This document shows positions 21,587 to 22,352 of a stretch of DNA of 22,352 bases, piece after piece. Below the pieces are notes generated by a model that was not told the origin of the DNA, ran no database searches, and saw only the letters and a list, made by a program, of their open reading frames with translations. The DNA is from a virus, in the IMG/VR virus record IMGVR_UViG_3300030108_001010, positions 1 to 22,352 of that record; one strand, given 5' to 3'. Numbering within the stretch: the first letter of the stretch is position 1; the number at the start of each line of letters is the position of its first letter. The position numbers were made by a program, and so were the translations under genes.

Positions 21587-22352
21587 CTATCTTGCCGTTA
21601 CTGGCACTCCTTTACTACTTACAAATGGATGTTCTGCAAATGCTATGTAGATGTATGTTTCACCATTTGTATTAAAAGTATTTCCAAGGTTTGTAATTTT
21701 AAAACCATTAGAAAGAAAATCACCAAATACAAAAGTTCCATCAGCATCACTATTATTTGGGTTTAAATATAAATTTAAAGGATTAATTGTGTTTCTTTTA
21801 TTATCTATTATATGCCAGTTTCTTGCGGCATCTATACTTTTTATTAAAAAAAATGCAGGTTTAAATCCTGTGTATACAAAAGGTCCATCACTTGATGCAC
21901 CATTGCCTATATAAGAACCAAACTTTGAGTAGCCTTGTATTGGTGCCAAAACATACGCAACATAATCATCTCCACTATCATTAATAGAGTTATTATCTCC
22001 TACCGTAAATACTGTGCTTGATGCTCTTGTGTCACCAAACACTGCACTTAATGTTTGTTCTGCGCCAGTTGTGCTAAGTGTTTGTCCTTTACTAGCAGAC
22101 GAATTTCCTATGTGTTGATTATACCATTGTCTATCACCTGTAGACCTATTTTTAACAAGAACCCAATGAGGCGTTGTACCCACCCCATGAGCAATAGTTC
22201 CTGCACTTCCTGTTCCTGTATAAGTTACAATACTAAATCCTGCAGTAGTGTTAGCTTGATAAACTGAATCTATAGTTCCTACACCTGTTGCACTTGCATC
22301 ATTAGTTGTTGTAGTGCCTCCATTAGCTTTCCATTGCCATGCTACGCAATTT
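21587..22352 (-). CDS. Tail fibre/receptor-binding protein, C-terminal part (DUF7483-like), 5' end outside window
   Basis: The frame is open to the window edge. A GTG at 22183 is internal, because the residues encoded upstream (WQWKANGGTTTTNDASATG, then a segment reading AGFSIVTYTGTGSAGTIAHG) are the usual lead-in to this domain. The following GVGTTPHWVLVKNRSTGDRQW, NWHIIDNKRNTINP and YIYIAFAEHPF segments match the DUF7483 pattern seen at the C-terminal ends of phage tail fibres and other structural proteins. About 255 codons are visible. The protein most likely contacts the host surface or forms the fibre tip. It is the first late gene in the window, and the four envelope-directed genes follow immediately. 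Confidence 0.8.
   Translation of the reverse strand, partial: NCVAWQWKANGGTTTTNDASATGVGTIDSVYQANTTAGFSIVTYTGTGSAGTIAHGVGTTPHWVLVKNRSTGDRQWYNQHIGNSSASKGQTLSTTGAEQTLSAVFGDTRASSTVFTVGDNNSINDSGDDYVAYVLAPIQGYSKFGSYIGNGASSDGPFVYTGFKPAFFLIKSIDAARNWHIIDNKRNTINPLNLYLNPNNSDADGTFVFGDFLSNGFKITNLGNTFNTNGETYIYIAFAEHPFVSSKGVPVTAR

Noticed and set aside
21587-22183. Treating the fibre ORF as a complete 198-aa gene
   Set aside because: Its first codon is GTG, and the frame stays open to base 352 of the last block with typical fibre sequence (WQWKANGG..., TYTGTG...), so the gene is cut by the window edge.

Overview
This window looks like part of a lytic, AT-rich marine podovirus genome. The gene content points to the HMO-2011 type, phages known from SAR116 and other marine Alphaproteobacteria including SAR11. 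The best marker is a family A DNA polymerase whose thumb region is interrupted by a DnaJ-like CxxCxGxG zinc insertion, a feature I recall being reported for phage HMO-2011. The low GC content favours a SAR11-like host, but that is inference. No integrase, repressor, RNA polymerase, tRNA, rRNA, insertion sequence or CRISPR array is visible.

Left half (1-9286, + strand): the DNA replication and metabolism operon. In order it holds a primase catalytic fragment (TOPRIM), a conserved phage protein of unknown function, a 56-aa protein, an orphan cytosine-5 DNA methyltransferase, a small zinc-ribbon protein, a DnaB/RecA-type replicative helicase, the family A polymerase with 3'-5' exonuclease, a probable ssDNA-binding protein, a Cas4/RecB-like Fe-S nuclease, an unknown protein, a calcineurin-like metallophosphoesterase, a DUF6378-like protein and three small unknown proteins. 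Nearly every junction is a 1-17 base overlap, so translation is probably coupled. The only real gap (5649-5702) carries a sigma70-like promoter candidate, an AT-rich inverted repeat and a strong Shine-Dalgarno, all ahead of the ssDNA-binding candidate.

Right half (22352-9283, - strand): the late operon, read leftwards. It starts with the C-terminal part of a tail fibre (DUF7483-like, cut by the window edge). Four genes aimed at the cell envelope follow: two with signal peptides and two with a membrane anchor plus coiled coil. Next come virion or ejection-type proteins (468, 93, 168, 762 and 1232 aa), then a GTA-type holin, a T4-type GH24 lysozyme, a 39-aa membrane peptide, a basic 45-aa ORF and a 138-aa unknown protein.

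The two operons converge so tightly at 9283-9286 that their stop codons overlap. Each side of the junction has a hairpin that could terminate transcripts entering from the other operon.

The least explained and most interesting parts are the four-gene envelope cassette (18934-21586) and the ejection-protein set containing a 1232-aa LPD38-like protein.
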